This document shows positions 1-11,911 of a stretch of DNA of 64,000 bases, one piece after another. Where the stretch lies: positions 80,733,982-80,797,981 of the forward strand of contig NW_026947484.1 of NCBI RefSeq assembly GCF_034190915.1. Reading direction: 5' to 3'. This DNA is from Cavia porcellus. Lineage: Eukaryota > Chordata > Mammalia > Rodentia > Caviidae. Within the stretch, counting starts at the first letter, position 1, and the number at the start of each line of letters is the position of its first letter. Both the position numbers and the translations under genes were made by a program. Under the pieces are notes generated by a model. That model had not been told where the DNA came from, ran no database searches, and saw only the letters and a list, made by a program, of their open reading frames with translations.

Positions 1-918
1 TATCCCATGTCTGTAAAAACCTCATGAGTAGTCCTTTGATAATGGTTCTGAGACTGGAGGAACCTCCAGGATTTTATGGAGGAAAACATAAAAGAAAACT
101 GGAAGAGCTTTGGTGTCTGGTCCCTTGGGGAGAGCTTTATTTCTCCATGACTTTTCCTGCTAGTGTTTGAAACTTCCCTGTGTAGAATGTGAGCCAGGAG
201 GGAGGTCCTCATAAGCCTTCCCTTCCTCGAGGCAGAAATGAACCCCCAGACCATCCCTGGTGCCTCCTGTCTGAGTAGCAGAGGCTTTCTGTCCACTCCC
301 CAGAGAACCGAACATAGCGTCTTACTCAAACTCCTGTCTCTAGACCAAATGTTCCAGCTGCTGGTCAGCAGAGCTGCCCGTTTAATAAACAGTCGAAGGA
401 ATGTGGGTTTGAGTGATCACCTTCTCTGCCAGTTTTGGAGCCTGGGGAAAAAAAGAGCTGTCTTTGGAAAAAACTTTTCGTTTCTGTGGCTTTTTACTTG
501 TAAGACTGGTTGACTGTTAAAATGAGGTTGGTGGGTTGTTTTTCCCCATAGGAGGACTTGAGCTGAGAGAACTGGTTTTAGCCAATTACCCCCACCCCAC
601 CCCAGTTCATCTTTTTCCCCTTGGATTCTGCAGAGTGGTGACTGACTGGCCAGGGCCTGGGAGGGCGCTGACGATGGTTTCTGCCAGCAGCTGTGACTAG
701 ACAGTAAGTTTCTTTTTAATTGAATGCCACCCACTCTGATTCTCCTTACTGCCTGATGCAAGGTGAGAAAGAAAAGAACAGTGTTTTAGTCTATGACGCT
801 GTTCCAGAGCTTATGATTTGATAAGTGAGAGTTAGATGAAGAAGCTGGGATAGGAGTAGTTGAAGAGGGTGAGTTAGGATTTGTGGAGATGTTTTCCTTT
901 ATTTGACTGTAGGAAAAG

Positions 919-1060
919 TCCTGTCCTGTCCTGTCCTGTCTTGTCCTGCTCTCCTTCTCTCCTCCCCTCCCCCCTCTCTACCTCCTCTCCCCTCTCCTCT
1001 CTTCTCCTCTCCTCTCCCTTCCCTTTTTCCCCTCTTTCTCTTTTATAACACCCCCCCCCC
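919..1060. repeat. GTCCT microsatellite plus pyrimidine-rich tract
   Basis: Tandem GTCCT units (919-948) run into an almost pure C/T stretch that ends with a run of ten C at 1051-1060. This is low-complexity intronic sequence and is likely length-polymorphic. Confidence 0.9.
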
Positions 1061-2616
1061 AGTTTTTATTATCTATGGAAGAGTGAAAGGAAAATATTTT
1101 TTGAAAGTCAGATCAGTTTAATTTTGAGTAAATATCTTAGGTGGGTTTTGGTGTGAGTTTTTTTTTGTGTGTGTGTATCTTAGTTCTAACTAGAAATTGC
1201 AGCTCTTGTCACAAGGTTGCTGTGGGCATAAAACAAAGTAATAATGTGTGTGAAAGAACTTTGGGAGTTCTGAATCTAGGATTGTGCTAGGATAGTGACA
1301 TCTTCTGAGCTCTTCCGGAGAGTGTGAGTAGGTTTAGGCCTCAGAAGGGCAGCACCACTGGGTCCAAAGGTATGAGGCTCAGAGCTGTTTGTTTAAAATG
1401 TCTGTGGTCAAAAGTACGTCCTGGCCAGAAGAGGAGATGATGTAACTGAGCTCTGTGTGTGTATTGAAAAATTGTTCTTTGCTCTTTCTTCATTTCAGGT
1501 TTGTCCTTTGAGTCAAGTTAAATATTTGTAAGCATTTTTGAGGACAAAAGTAGTATATTAGAGAGTTTTGAGGGATACAGAGGTAAAGCCCCTACCTTTG
1601 TATGGTCTCTTTGAAGAATAAGAGCACAATGTGTGCATGTGAAGACAGACGCTGTACGGTGAGTTCAGGTTATACTTGTATGCTGGCTGGAGGCTGTCAG
1701 GAGAGAGGGGGAACTCTGGGCTGGAAGAATGGGAGAAGGCAATTCAGGTTGAAGCATTTAGACAGTTAGAATGTGTTCTGGACTGCGGATGATCACGCTG
1801 AGCAGGCTGAAGGGTTAAAACTGAAGATGCAGAGGCTAGGAGTCACTGAAATACTCAGCACCAGGGAGACTGCTCTGTGAGTGAAGTGTCTGTGAGGGGT
1901 CAAACAGGGAAGCTAGGCACCAGGTCAACTTCCTTACATATATTTTGTTTCGGTAGCTTTCATGAAAATTAAATGTGTTGTTCACAGTAACTCTTGATTA
2001 GCTAGGCTGTCCTGTCCTGGTTTCAGCTGGGCTGAAACAGACAGATACACACCTTGCTTTATTTGTTGGACTTGCATGTGGATTTGTATCAAGGTGGTAG
2101 CGAGAGCTGTGTTTTAGTCCTACAGTATAGCTCTTGACATTGCACATCACAAGTGTTAAATACTTAACTTTTAGATTGATGTATGGGGTCAGGAAGAGTT
2201 ATAGTGTCTCTAATCCTCAAATACCCGACTTTTCATTTGGTTACTAATGTCTTCCTCCTTTTCCTCTCCCCTATGGTATCTTGTAAAAGTGCCAGTTATC
2301 AGTATTTTTGATAATTATCAGTAATAGGAAGTATCATACACAAATGGAGTAGTTAATTCTTATGTGATAGAAAATAGGCTCTGTAAGTTGGAAAAACTTG
2401 TTTAGACCTTTGTCAACAGCAGCCACTGCACTCTCTCACTAAACATTTTTCTGTTTCCTTTGTTACCATCCCAGAAGTTGGGTTGGGATTGGTCCTGGTC
2501 TGCCTTGGCATGGTGTCTGTCCTGGCCTTAGGTTTTTAAGGGAGATTTCTTAGTTTAAGGAGTGTGAATAGACAGAATAGGAAAGTGTTCTCAGGAGTTG
2601 TACTTAAAAGGAGCCT

Positions 2617-2729
2617 AGGGTTGAGGGTATAGCTCAGCAGTTAGAGCTTACCTAGCTTGAGCAAGGTTCTGGGTTCTACCTCCCCCCTCCCCAGCACTAT
2701 AGGGAAAACAAAAAAGAAGAAATAAAAAG
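2617..2729 (+). repeat. ID-like tRNA-derived SINE, diverged
   Basis: It contains a degenerate 'gagggtatagctcagcag' A-box-like start, a 'ggttctgggttctacc' B-box-like segment and an A-rich tail. It is more diverged than the ID copies near 21 kb and 59.5 kb, so probably an older insertion. Confidence 0.65.
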
Positions 2730-3096
2730 TGAGGGAGAACTTGGATCATGACCTTCAGAGAAGCAGACGTATTTACTCTTTCAAGAATTGAACTATTTCT
2801 AGAGAAAATGTGAGTAGGAAGTCAGACTTGGAAAATATAAAGTCAGATTTGGGGAACTCTGACTTCATATTTTCCATTCTCTATAATTTTTCCATCATGA
2901 ACATTTAGGCTTTTAACAGTAAGAATGAAAAATAATTGAGTTATGGTATTAAAAGATAGTTAATTAAATACAGTTGGAAAACAGTGGAATTATAAGCTTG
3001 TTTGTTGTTATTCCAAAAATATTTGCAAGCTTTAAAAGTGACTTTTGTCTGTCCTAGTTTCTTAAGTAGCATGACATCCTTAACTCCAGCTTGCAG

Positions 3097-3222
3097 GTAC
3101 TCTGTACGTGTATCACCTCAGATGGCAAACCGGATTGTGGATTCTGCAAGGAGCATCTTAAACAAGTTCATACCTGATATCTATATTTACACAGACCACA
3201 TGAAAGGAGTCAATTCTGGGAA
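3097..3222 (+). CDS. RCL1: RCL1 coding exon (residues ~196-237), RNA 3'-terminal phosphate cyclase-like protein
   Basis: A 126-nt internal exon bounded by an acceptor (ttgcag, ending 3096) and a donor (gtaagt, from 3223). It opens and closes in phase 2: the first base completes a codon and the last two bases (aa) begin a lysine codon. It encodes YSVRVSPQMANR... through ...DHMKGVNSG, which I recognise as vertebrate RCL1. RCL1 is the nucleolar, catalytically inactive relative of RNA 3'-phosphate cyclases. It binds the GTPase BMS1 and is needed in the SSU processome for early pre-18S rRNA processing; whether it is itself the A2-site nuclease is disputed. This exon falls in the second half of the cyclase-like fold. 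The next exon follows after a 2.4 kb intron in matching phase. Confidence 0.97.
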
Positions 3223-4105
3223 GTAAGTGACATCATTTTGGAAAATTGTTCGGCAGGTGCCTAAGGTTTTTTAACATGCTGTCCTGAGGTTAAAACTACC
3301 AGGTTGGAGGCTAGACTGCAGAATGACTTCAGAATTCATTTCTTTCTGACTCACTGCTCTTGTCACCAGCAGGCATTTCTTGAGTGCCTGTCACATAGAA
3401 AGTATCCCAATTGCTAGTGCTGGGAGCCAAGGTCCAGTACTTATCTTTGGAGAATTTAAACCTATCTATTAATAAATGGTGCCTCAAGTCCTAAATGCCA
3501 TCTGCACTCTGTCCCAACAAAAAATTAAAGTGGACAGAATTCTTCCACTCTGAGCAAATAGAAAATGGGAGAAAATCCTTTGCTATCTAATTGCAAGTCA
3601 GCTTTTCTCTCCATTTGTGGGAAAAATGCTCCTAGATCCAGAGAAAGTTGTTGCAGATTTCAATTTGGTTTATTTAAAACTGTACCTGCCATCAACAATC
3701 AATCAATCAATCAATAGAAACTAAAACTTTTAAAATTAGAAATTAAAAAATTATAAAGAAAATCAAACAATGATCTATATAATAAAAGTGTATTTTACAG
3801 ATTGTTTGTATATTTAGAAAACAGGCATTTAAGGATTACAAAAATCTAGAGAAAAACTGAAGGAATAGTATAGTGGACACGCTTATAATTACATCTGCTT
3901 TAGTTCATACTGGATTTTCTTTGTTGCTGAATCATTTTAGTATGAGTGATGACATTGTATTTTGAATCTAAAATTTTCAGGTCATGTCTCCTAAAAATGG
4001 AAGAGTCCAAGGTTAGCTACTGTATGTTAAGAAGTCATCTTTCTCCTAAATGGCACCAGAGTTGATCCTTTTCGTAGCTTTTGCACCCAGAGTTTCTTTT
4101 AAATT

Positions 4106-4129
4106 GAGAGAGAGAGAGAGAGAGAGAGA

Positions 4130-4167
<38 letters not shown>
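4106..4167. repeat. (GA)n microsatellite
   Basis: About 30 AG dinucleotides interrupted once by 'ggaaag'. It lies inside an RCL1 intron. Confidence 0.95.
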
Positions 4168-4170
<3 letters not shown>

Positions 4171-4415
4171 AGTGTGAGTAAAGATCTTTGACTTTCATGA
4201 GGCTAGGTAGCTATAGGATCTGCCTGAATGCCTGGGTGCTTTCTCTGTCTGGTCTTAGCTTTACCAAAGAATGGTAATAATGAAGCAGAGCAGCTCTGAA
4301 GCCATGCTGCCTCCCATTAGCTATAATGTGGCTTTTTAATAATGCCATTGGCTCAGTTGACCATAATGCATCATCAGGTTCCATACTGCTAATGGCAAGT
4401 AGAAGCTTTACATAT

Positions 4416-4532
4416 GGATCAGGATGGCCTTGAACTCATTTTGTAGCCCACGCTGGCCTCAAACTTGCAATGATCCTCCTGCCTCAGCCTCCTGAGTGCT
4501 AGGATTACAGGCATGTGCCACCATGCCCAGCA
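4416..4532 (-). repeat. B1-type (7SL-derived) SINE, antisense
   Basis: The + strand reads 'ggccttgaactcattttgtagcc' then 'cctgcctcagcctcc', 'ggattacaggcatgtgcc' and 'accatgccca', the reverse of the B1/7SL left-monomer sequence. The 'ggcctt/ggcctc' segment is doubled, as in the tandem-duplicated B1 forms of non-murid rodents. Confidence 0.85.
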
Positions 4533-4544
4533 GCATCCCTCCCT

Positions 4545-4612
4545 GTCCAAAAAACCCAAACCCCTATGACCACATGAGGCCTGGGGGGAACATCTAGACA
4601 CAAACCATAACA
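4545..4612 (-). repeat. Terminal fragment of a MaLR-type LTR
   Basis: The ending 'ggggggaacatctagacacaaaccataaca' resembles the ends of the longer MaLR-like elements at 35615 and 62216. Only the terminus is preserved here, so the assignment is tentative. Confidence 0.4.
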
Positions 4613-5110
4613 GTAGATTTGAGGCATCTTAGAATTTGAAGCATCTTGGAATTTTGTGGAGAGATTCTTATTTTGCTTATTTGTAGGCTGATTTTCTTTT
4701 GTGGTTCAAGTGGTTGTTACCAGGTTCTGTGAGGACAAGAACTCTTGGGTTACTGAGGAACCTGAGGTTCCAGATTCTTGGAAGCTTTCCCTCAGGTACT
4801 TGTTGGATGCATGAGTGAATGGATCACCTGCAGTCTTGGACAAGGAGTGTTTGGTTCTGGGTGTTGGATGGTAGGAACACACTGGAAGAGATCATAGTGC
4901 CAGCTCATTCATTTTAGTTAAATTCTGAGTTTGAGGTGTGCCTTCTCTAGGGCCTTTGTGGGCTGTGTCATATGTTTCAGTACAGTGTTTCACAAGCAGA
5001 GTTTGAGCTGGGTGGTCTCCAGGTCCTTTATACCTTTTGAATTACCTGTAACTAAGTACATGGCTTTGTTCATGGAGTCTTAGGACTTGCATTTGAAACA
5101 AAATCTCACT

Positions 5111-5280
5111 TTCTAGTTGTGTGGACTTGGTGCCAGCCTGTTAATTTTGACATTTCTTCATTTGTAAAATGAAGACCCAACTTCATTTTACACAACTACT
5201 CTGTGTAGTTGTGAGTTTATAAGTATTATTTACAAAGCCCATATAATTGGCAGAAAGTAGGTACTCTCAGTATCTGGCAG
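5111..5280 (+). repeat. MIR-like ancient SINE
   Basis: The order 'gtgtggacttggtgcc', 'tttcttcatttgtaaaatgaag', 'tagttgtgagtttataagtatt' and 'agtaggtactctcag' follows the MIR core and 3' region. It is strongly diverged. Confidence 0.5.
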
Positions 5281-5591
5281 CCCTGTTAGCATTCTCATAT
5301 ATGGTTCATTATTGAAAACTCTTGCAGTAAGAACTGTTGCAGTGTAAGTGGGAAGGGAGAAAGTGCGGAAATGAAGACTAGTAGGAAAGCAAAGCATCCC
5401 TCTTGGCTCTATCTTGTGTAGTCTCAGTAATCGCCTACATTTCTAGTGTGAGCTAGTAGTCACTCTTGCAAATAAGGCTTAAGGGAACCAGAAAGAAGTC
5501 CAAATGCCATCAGAAAGGTGTCTGTCTTCTCTTTCTATTTGTTGATGCATGTACTTTTATCTGCTCAGTGTTTGTGCCTTCAAATCCCCAG

Positions 5592-5748
5592 GTCTCCAGG
5601 CTTTGGGTTGTCACTGGTTGCTGAGACCACCAATGGCACCTTCCTCAGTGCTGAACTGGCCTCCAACCCCCAGGGCCAGGGCACAGCTGTGCTTCCTGAG
5701 GACCTGGGCAGGAACTGTGCCAGGCTGCTGCTTGAGGAGATCCACAGG
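5592..5748 (+). CDS. RCL1: RCL1 coding exon (residues ~238-289)
   Basis: A 157-nt exon with acceptor cccag (ending 5591) and donor gtatgt (from 5749). It enters in phase 2: its first g completes the lysine codon begun in the previous exon. It ends in phase 0 after 'cacagg'. The product begins SPGFGLSLVAETTNG and continues through NPQGQG, the PEDLGRNCA segment and LLLEEIHR. This is RCL1-specific sequence with a few apparent substitutions against my recollection of the human protein (N for S after TT, T for A after QG, H for Y before RG). The segment belongs to the cyclase-like domain. A 4.4 kb intron follows. Confidence 0.97.
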
Positions 5749-6628
5749 GTATGTATATCCTCAGCCTCTCTGGGTGCTCAGAGATGAGCAGTCTGGAAAG
5801 AACAGTTTGGTGTCCTCATTCTTACTCTTCTTCAGGGATATAAGCCAAGGAGTTAACCTGTGCATATATGCTTTAAACGATTTAGCCTTAACTGGATCAG
5901 TTGAACTAGTCAGCAGAAATCCAGCTTCACTGGTTTGGGACACAGAGCAGGTACATTTTAATGGGGCAGAGGAGAGATCTGCAACAGACTCATGAAATAA
6001 AATGAAGATTAGAAGAACATAAAGCAGGTAGGGTGAAGGTGGTAATTACCATGTCATGCTGACCAAATAGGGAACCATTTCTCAGTGCCACCAGTTGTTA
6101 TGGGAGTGGGGAATCACTGCTTTCTGATTTTTCACAGCTTGAAATCTGTATTTGTGTGTGGCAGTTCATTCAGATGTAAAATAATCTTAACAGGCTATGC
6201 TTTGCAGCATATTCTAGAGCACAGAGGAATGTTAAGGAAGGAAAGCCTGTGTCACAGTGTGGTGGTAGCTTTGGAAAGTGTAAGAATCTGGGACCGGAGA
6301 CTGAGCACCGCAGCAATGAAGACAGCCCTTACCATGTGCTTCTGCAGCTCACATCACCCTGCTTTCTCAGTGGCAATAGTCTATGTCAGTTTATTCATGC
6401 GAGATGTGCATAAGCCTGCACACACTTTTACTGCTTCCCTAAAACAGTGGAACTGTTGACAGTAAGGAAGAAATTGTGAGGGAAGGGAAGACGGTGGCAG
6501 GAGGAATAAGTGCAGTTACTTGAAGATAACATTCTCTGAGATTCTGCCTACTTGGTTAGAGGAGGCCACAAACCTGGCTTAAAGATTTCAGTTAGTCTAT
6601 ACCCTCTTTTTTAAAAAAAAACTTCTTT

Positions 6629-6803
6629 CAGTTCTGGGAACAGAACCCAGGTCCTCTGCACTGAGCTATACACCAGCCCTTTTTGTTTTATATTTTGAGA
6701 CAGATTCTCATGAAGTTGCCCCCACCAGGTACAAACCTGTAATCTTTCTGCCTTAGCTTCCCAGAGTGCTAGATTATAGGTACATGTTGCTGAGTCTGCA
6801 CCT
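6629..6803 (-). repeat. B4-like composite SINE (ID + B1), antisense
   Basis: Antisense ID-type sequence ('gttctgggaacagaaccc...gagctatacaccagccc') is followed directly by antisense 7SL-type sequence ('ttttgagacagattctc...gtgctagattatagg'), the usual layout of B4 elements. Internal deletions and many substitutions suggest an old copy. Confidence 0.7.
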
Positions 6804-8234
6804 TTTTTGCCTTGGTTTTACATAAGGTGGGCAAAAATCATTTCCTACCCTTGCAGAGTTCAATTAGGCCATCTCTATGTTCTGGAGAGCCAGGCTTCAT
6901 ACTCTTGAACTGAGCACAAATGAGAACTACCCTCTGGGTTGCTTGCTGTTTGAGGGTATATAATATTAGTAAATTGACTCTCTTCTACATCTGAGAACCT
7001 TTTTTATATCTTCCTATTTATGTGTTTTTCCTGGTTCTTAAGAGTCTCCTGGGAGCAACAACAAAAAATCATAACTGAGTCCCGTAGTTAGGTTAAGTGG
7101 GTTCAGTGGCAACTTATGTTTTTCTTTTAGTTCTTCTTTTTCCATTGGTTCTGTTTATCAATTCCTGTGTGAGAGAGAAGACTAGATCACAGGTTCTGCT
7201 CAGAAGAAGCTTGCAGGCACAGTCTGCTCCCCAGATCCTAGACAGTATTCCTGAAAATGTGTCCTTTGGAACAAGAGAGACAAGTGAGAATTAACTGTTT
7301 TAGAATTAATTAAAATTAGATTTTCTAAATGCTCTTTATTGTCCATTTAGTTAAGAAGGGGAGATAAAGCGCCTACAGGTGTTCCCCCAAGAGTTGGGAA
7401 GTGGTAGAGGAAAGAGGTGAAATCCTATGGTGAACGTTTTCTGACATGGATTTTGTGCAAAGTCTGCCACAGATTTTTCTGGTGCTAAATTTAGTGCCAC
7501 AGTGCATTTTTGATGCTAAGTTTAGTAATTTTAGAGTGAGGGAGGTATGTACTAACTAGGGCAAATGATGAAGAGGTTGCTCTACCTGTTAGTTCATGGA
7601 ATCTGCTGTCTGCACATGGTAAGGGAAACAGATGTGCATGATGTTTGTGGGAGCTCAGGGAAACTCACTGTTGACTTGCACAGGTTTCCTTTTCCTGGTC
7701 CTTTGGTAACTGGCAGACTTCTGTCCCTTTCTAGAAGATCTTGGAAGAACTGAAAGGATCACATCGCAGAGCTGTGTAGTGGGATCCCATTGGCACAGCC
7801 AGAGTTTGGATTTCGTGCCCCATAAATAGCAGAGCATTAGCCTTAGGGTGAATGGACAGCCCACCAGCCCACTGGAGGAAAATCTTGTAGTCTGGATTTG
7901 GGTATTATTATTTTCTTTTTTTTAATTGAGATTTTCATTAAACCACTTTATTGTTCCTGGGTCAGATGTACTTTGTTTGTCATTAAGAAAATTCCCTTTG
8001 TGTGTCAGTTTGTCAGTGATCTTTAATTAATAGAAGGGTGGAAAAACTTCATGCCCTTTTAAATAATTCTTTACAGATCTGTGATGCAAGTGATTTGAAT
8101 GAGCAGCAAAATCCCAATAATTTTGGAGGTGCTGTTTATGTTTACCAAAGTTTTAAGGCTTTGACCCAGTTCCTCCTGTTCATCAGTTGTCAGGTTTTCT
8201 CAATTCTGTATTAGGCTTCCTGGAACTGCTCTTT

Positions 8235-8760
8235 TCTTTGTGTCCTTTTCCATACTTCATCCACTTTGCACCCTTCCTGCTTGCTCCACCTTACCCATAT
8301 TCACATCCCACCTCAGCCAGACCTGGATTATGTGTGGAAACTGGCTCTCCTCCCCGCCAAATGGGAAGTCCTTTTCAAATCCTATCCAGCCTCCCTCTGT
8401 TTTCCTCCAAACACTGGTCTGATCTCTTCACTCTTTTGTGCAGAGACTTTACTGGCTCTTCACTTTCCTGAAATACAAATTAGAACTCTTGACTCAGCCC
8501 ACCCCTACCTCAGTCTGACTACCACTTTCTCTCTGCAGTTGTGCCTGGCTGTTGACTGGGCCGCATTGGCCCCCAATTCATTATTTTTCCCATCTTGCTT
8601 CTTTCCTTCCTCCCTAAAGCCTGGTCATTTTTCCAGGGCCAGGTCAGGTCTCTGCTTTGTGAAAACAGCCTCCCTCTAATGTTGGGTGACCAACATCCTG
8701 CACCTCATGTCTTGACATCTTGTAGTTCCCACCATTCCCTGCTGTGGTGCTCTGTACATG
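8235..8760. repeat. Possible ancient LINE remnant (L2-like), weak
   Basis: A long C/T-rich stretch with phrases typical of old LINE 3' regions. The similarity is by feel only. It could equally be unique intron sequence. Confidence 0.2.
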
Positions 8761-10105
8761 ACCTCTAAAATATTAATCGCATTAAAACACTAGTCTAGTA
8801 CCTGTATGAATAAGTTAGAAATGATGCAATAATAGCCCAAGGACAGGAAGCAGAGACTAAAGAGAACATTTTAAGGAATCTTCTGAAGGGGAACAGAATT
8901 AGATTTTTTGATGAGAGTTCCTGTTTTTTTTTTTTTTTTAGATGGAATAGAAACTTTTGTCCTAAATTTCACTGAGTGAGGTGAACATTATTCTTAGGTA
9001 ATTTAGGAAGACCAGTAGATTTTCATCAAGGCTAGAGTAGTAAGGTAAACTTTTTTTTTCATATGTCCTCGTTAGGGTTACTAAATAAAGCCTGACAACT
9101 GGAGAATGAGTATTTGCATCTGCGAGTTGATTTGTTCCCTAACCTACATGCATTAAAAAAGAAGGGATTTTTGCTATAAATAGTGCTGGCCAGCCACCTG
9201 TTCTTTTCAGAGTCCAACCTCACACAGCAATGTGCCGTGGGTTAGAACTAGATTTTTTGCTGTGACTTGTGCAAAGTAGTAAAAATTCCAGGTCATCGTG
9301 CTCATATGATGTATAATGCAAGTGTAAATTGTGTAAATAAAGATATCCCAGATAGAATGATCAGAAATAAAGTCACAAACTTATTCCCCAATAGTGGGTA
9401 AACTTAAATTATCCAAACTGATTGAGAAAATGAAGACTGAAAGAAGAAAAATAACCAAAGCCATTGTGCCTCAGGAGAAAGTTTTTGAAAAGAGTTCTGA
9501 GCTGCTTATTGATTTGACAGAAAAAAGATGGGAAAACTCCAGGAATAATGGAAAAATAATAATAAGTATGGAAGGATCTGTCCATAACAGCACATCAGGT
9601 TCTAGGCACTCAGGAAGAAGTAGAGAAGACAGGTTTAGAGCATCATGAACAGTTCTGAGAGTGTTACAGTAAGCGTAGGAAAGCTGGAAGAATGTAAGAT
9701 GTTTTAACGGTAAAAAACCTTTGTTATAGCTGCTGTTTCTCTGAGACAGGTTAGACAGAGGTGAGCAGCGTGCACTTACCCGTTGGAATTCATCTACTAG
9801 AAGCCATTATTCCTTTTTTGCTTTTATGCAATAAAATGTCCCACCCCTACTCCAATTTCTAAGGAAAGTTTTAGTTTTTTCTAGATTCTTTTCAGGAAAT
9901 TTGAATATCTGTTTATTTTGATACCTCAGTTATTGTAATTGTGTTGGTTAACTGTTAGTTTAACCTCAAGTTAGTTGATACAGTGATTACTCTTTCAAAA
10001 CTGTATTTCTTTGGGTCCTGAGTATGTTTTTGGTCTCCTCCCTTGCCTCACGTTTCCATTTCTGGTTTGTACAGTGATTAATCATTGAAGTGTTTGTATT
10101 TATAG

Positions 10106-10209
10106 GGTGGATGTGTAGACTCAACCAACCAAAGTCTAGCTTTGCTGCTCATGACCCTTGGACAGCAGGACGTTTCCAAAGTCCTCCTAGGACCAATCTC
10201 TCCTTATAC
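10106..10209 (+). CDS. RCL1: RCL1 coding exon (residues ~290-324)
   Basis: A 104-nt exon with acceptor tatag (ending 10105) and donor gtaagt (from 10210). It begins in phase 0 with 'ggtggatgtgta' and ends in phase 2 with 'ac', the first two bases of a threonine codon. The product is GGCVDSTNQSLALLL, then MTLGQQDVSKVLLGPISPY, matching RCL1 except for I in place of the L I recall in human before SPY. It completes most of the C-terminal half of the cyclase-like fold. The following 8.9 kb intron carries the MIR101-2 hairpin. Confidence 0.97.
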
Positions 10210-10954
10210 GTAAGTTGTTTTCTTTCCACCTTGTATCTAGTTTAATTTTACATTTACACAAAATGACAAAAATGTGTTATACATATCCTGTCATATGACC
10301 ATGTGTTTGTATTGACTTTTAAATGAGCCAACACCTGCCACTCAACCTGGAGTTTATTTTTGTATTTGGCCTTCCTTTCTTTTCTCATTCCCAACTGTCA
10401 TTCCAGTGTAATTCAACTTGCGTGGTATATATTGGGCAGTTCTTTTATCTATTCTTAGATTTTATTTCCATTTTTGTGACAAACTTCTGGTTCTCTACAA
10501 CTTGAATTTTGTTCTTAGTTTTTTAAAATCCGTGTTTTTCATAGAAGTTTCACTTGCTATGCTATGTGGACTTTTTGGTGATAGAATATTAGCTGTCTCA
10601 AAAAGGTGAAGAAGGACAAAGTTATGGGAATGCTCCTAGGCTAGTCAGGAAATTGTGGAGGTGAGTTTGGGTGTTTTTAGCAGAAATTGATTGCTGAGGT
10701 ATAAAAGCAAACATTCTCCAAAGCAGTTAGGTTTGAATTAAAGAGAGTACAGTATAAAGAGGAAGGAAACAAAGAAACAAATGGCACAGTGAAAGAAGCA
10801 TTTCTCTTTTATAAGAAAGGAGATCGATGGAAACTGGAGTATTGACACTGTGTGTTCACATGCATACGTGTGTTGATACACTTCAGGATGATTATGTGGC
10901 CATCTATGGAAGTAAATTGGGAGGGAGGAAGTGCTCAGCTAGATAAGAGACTGA

Positions 10955-11033
10955 ACTGTCCTTTTTCGGTTATCATGGTACCGATGCTGTATGTCTGAAA
11001 GGTACAGTACTGTGATAACTGAAGAATGGTGGT
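10955..11033 (+). ncRNA. MIR101-2: microRNA precursor mir-101-2
   Basis: A 79-nt hairpin that I recognise as mir-101-2. The 5' arm (5p about 10966-10987, beginning tcggttatcatgg) pairs with the 3' arm (3p 11003-11023, tacagtactgtgataactga plus a). Against my memory of the human precursor only one base differs, a g for a at 10993 in the terminal loop; both mature arms are identical. The hairpin lies in the last RCL1 intron on the sense strand, as in other mammals, so it can be processed from the RCL1 primary transcript. The miR-101 family is known to repress EZH2 and other targets. Its seed is ACAGUAC. Confidence 0.97.
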
Positions 11034-11701
11034 GCCATCACGTTGAGAAAGATAGGAATAAAGACTGCAAAGAGGCCTACAGCAGAGAATCCTGGCCTTT
11101 AGGACATGGAAACCAGGAGTTTGAAGAGATTTTTTTGGGGAAAAAAATCACTTTTATTTTTAATTTTTGAGTTGGTGATGGTGGATGATTTTTTGAAACA
11201 GAAAAATAGAGAATACATTCTGTTAGCCGTGGGGGAAGACTGATAAGCAGGGAACTGGTGAGCAGTGCATTATCTCTTGATAACATGTGTAAAGTATTTC
11301 ACAGGACAGGAAACCTAAAATTGAGTAATCCTTAGTGACATGCTAACCTCAGGAGTCAACACTGCTAAAATAGACTTGGTAGTGAAATATTTGAAGAGAA
11401 GGCAAAAGCTGGAGTACAGCAGCCTTAGTGCTGAGATTCATTTCCCATCGAGTTTACCGAAGCTTCTGGAAGCTGAGATCACCCTGAGCCCCACAGGCTT
11501 TTCAGCTGGTGTCATTACTACTAAAATCCCAAGCTCTTGTTTTGAGGCACCAGAAGGCCTTATAGCTTACACAGAAAGCATTGTCTTAAAATGTGTGTGG
11601 TCCTGGGTCATGGGTCTGGGAAATTTTATACTCTGCTTAGACCCTCAGCTTCACTGAAGATGATAAAATGTAAGGGGACATTTTTAAACATTTCTGTATC
11701 A

Positions 11702-11816
11702 GATGGCCATGGTGACACATACCTGTAATCCCAGCACTGAGGCAGGAAGGTCACGGTGAGTTTAAGGCCAGCCTGAACTACATAGTGAGACCCTGTCTCA
11801 AAAAAACAAAAAGATA
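11702..11816 (+). repeat. B1-type SINE
   Basis: The sequence 'gatggccatggtgacacatacctgtaatcccagcactgaggcagg' leads into 'aaggccagcctgaactacatagtgagaccctgtctca' and an A-rich linker. An ID element follows immediately. Confidence 0.9.
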
Positions 11817-11911
11817 GGGGCTGGGTATGTAGCTCAGTGGCACAGTGCCTGCCTGGCAAGCATGAGGCCCTGAGTTCAATTCCTTGTACCTAAAAAATAA
11901 ATAAAATAAAA
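11817..11911 (+). repeat. ID-type SINE
   Basis: It opens 'ggggctgggtatgtagctcagtgg', has a B box 'gagttcaattcc' and ends in a 'taaaaaataaataaaataaa' tail. With the preceding B1 it forms a B1-ID composite in sense orientation. Confidence 0.9.

Larger units (their letters stand above)
1..3096 (+). other. RCL1: RCL1 intron upstream of the first visible coding exon
   Basis: This stretch precedes the first RCL1 exon in the window and should be the 3' part of the intron before it. It contains a GTCCT microsatellite with a pyrimidine tract (919-1060), an ID-like SINE (2617-2729) and otherwise apparently unique intronic sequence. I found no coding exon, CpG island or RNA gene in it. The RCL1 promoter and the exons for the first ~195 residues lie outside the window. 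Confidence 0.85.
3223..5591 (+). other. RCL1: RCL1 intron
   Basis: A GT-AG phase-2 intron of 2,369 bp. It holds an AATC repeat (3697-3714), a GA microsatellite (4106-4167), an antisense B1-type SINE (4416-4532), a probable MaLR LTR end (4545-4612) and a MIR-like fragment (5111-5280). A weak MIR-type motif may also lie near 3350-3450. The remainder shows no recognisable feature. Confidence 0.9.
5749..10105 (+). other. RCL1: RCL1 intron
   Basis: A GT-AG phase-0 intron of 4,357 bp. It contains an antisense B4-like SINE (6629-6803) and a pyrimidine-rich stretch resembling an old LINE remnant (about 8235-8760). Open frames at 6085-6459 and 9394-9648 have no recognisable homology and I do not call them genes. 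The rest appears to be unique intron sequence. Confidence 0.88.

Noticed and set aside
6085..6459. A 124-codon frame in an RCL1 intron
   Set aside because: No homology, no splice signals that would join it to RCL1, and ordinary intron composition.
9394..9648. A Lys/Glu-rich 84-codon frame in an RCL1 intron
   Set aside because: It looks protein-like in composition, but AT-rich DNA with many a-runs yields this readily, and I recognise no parent gene.
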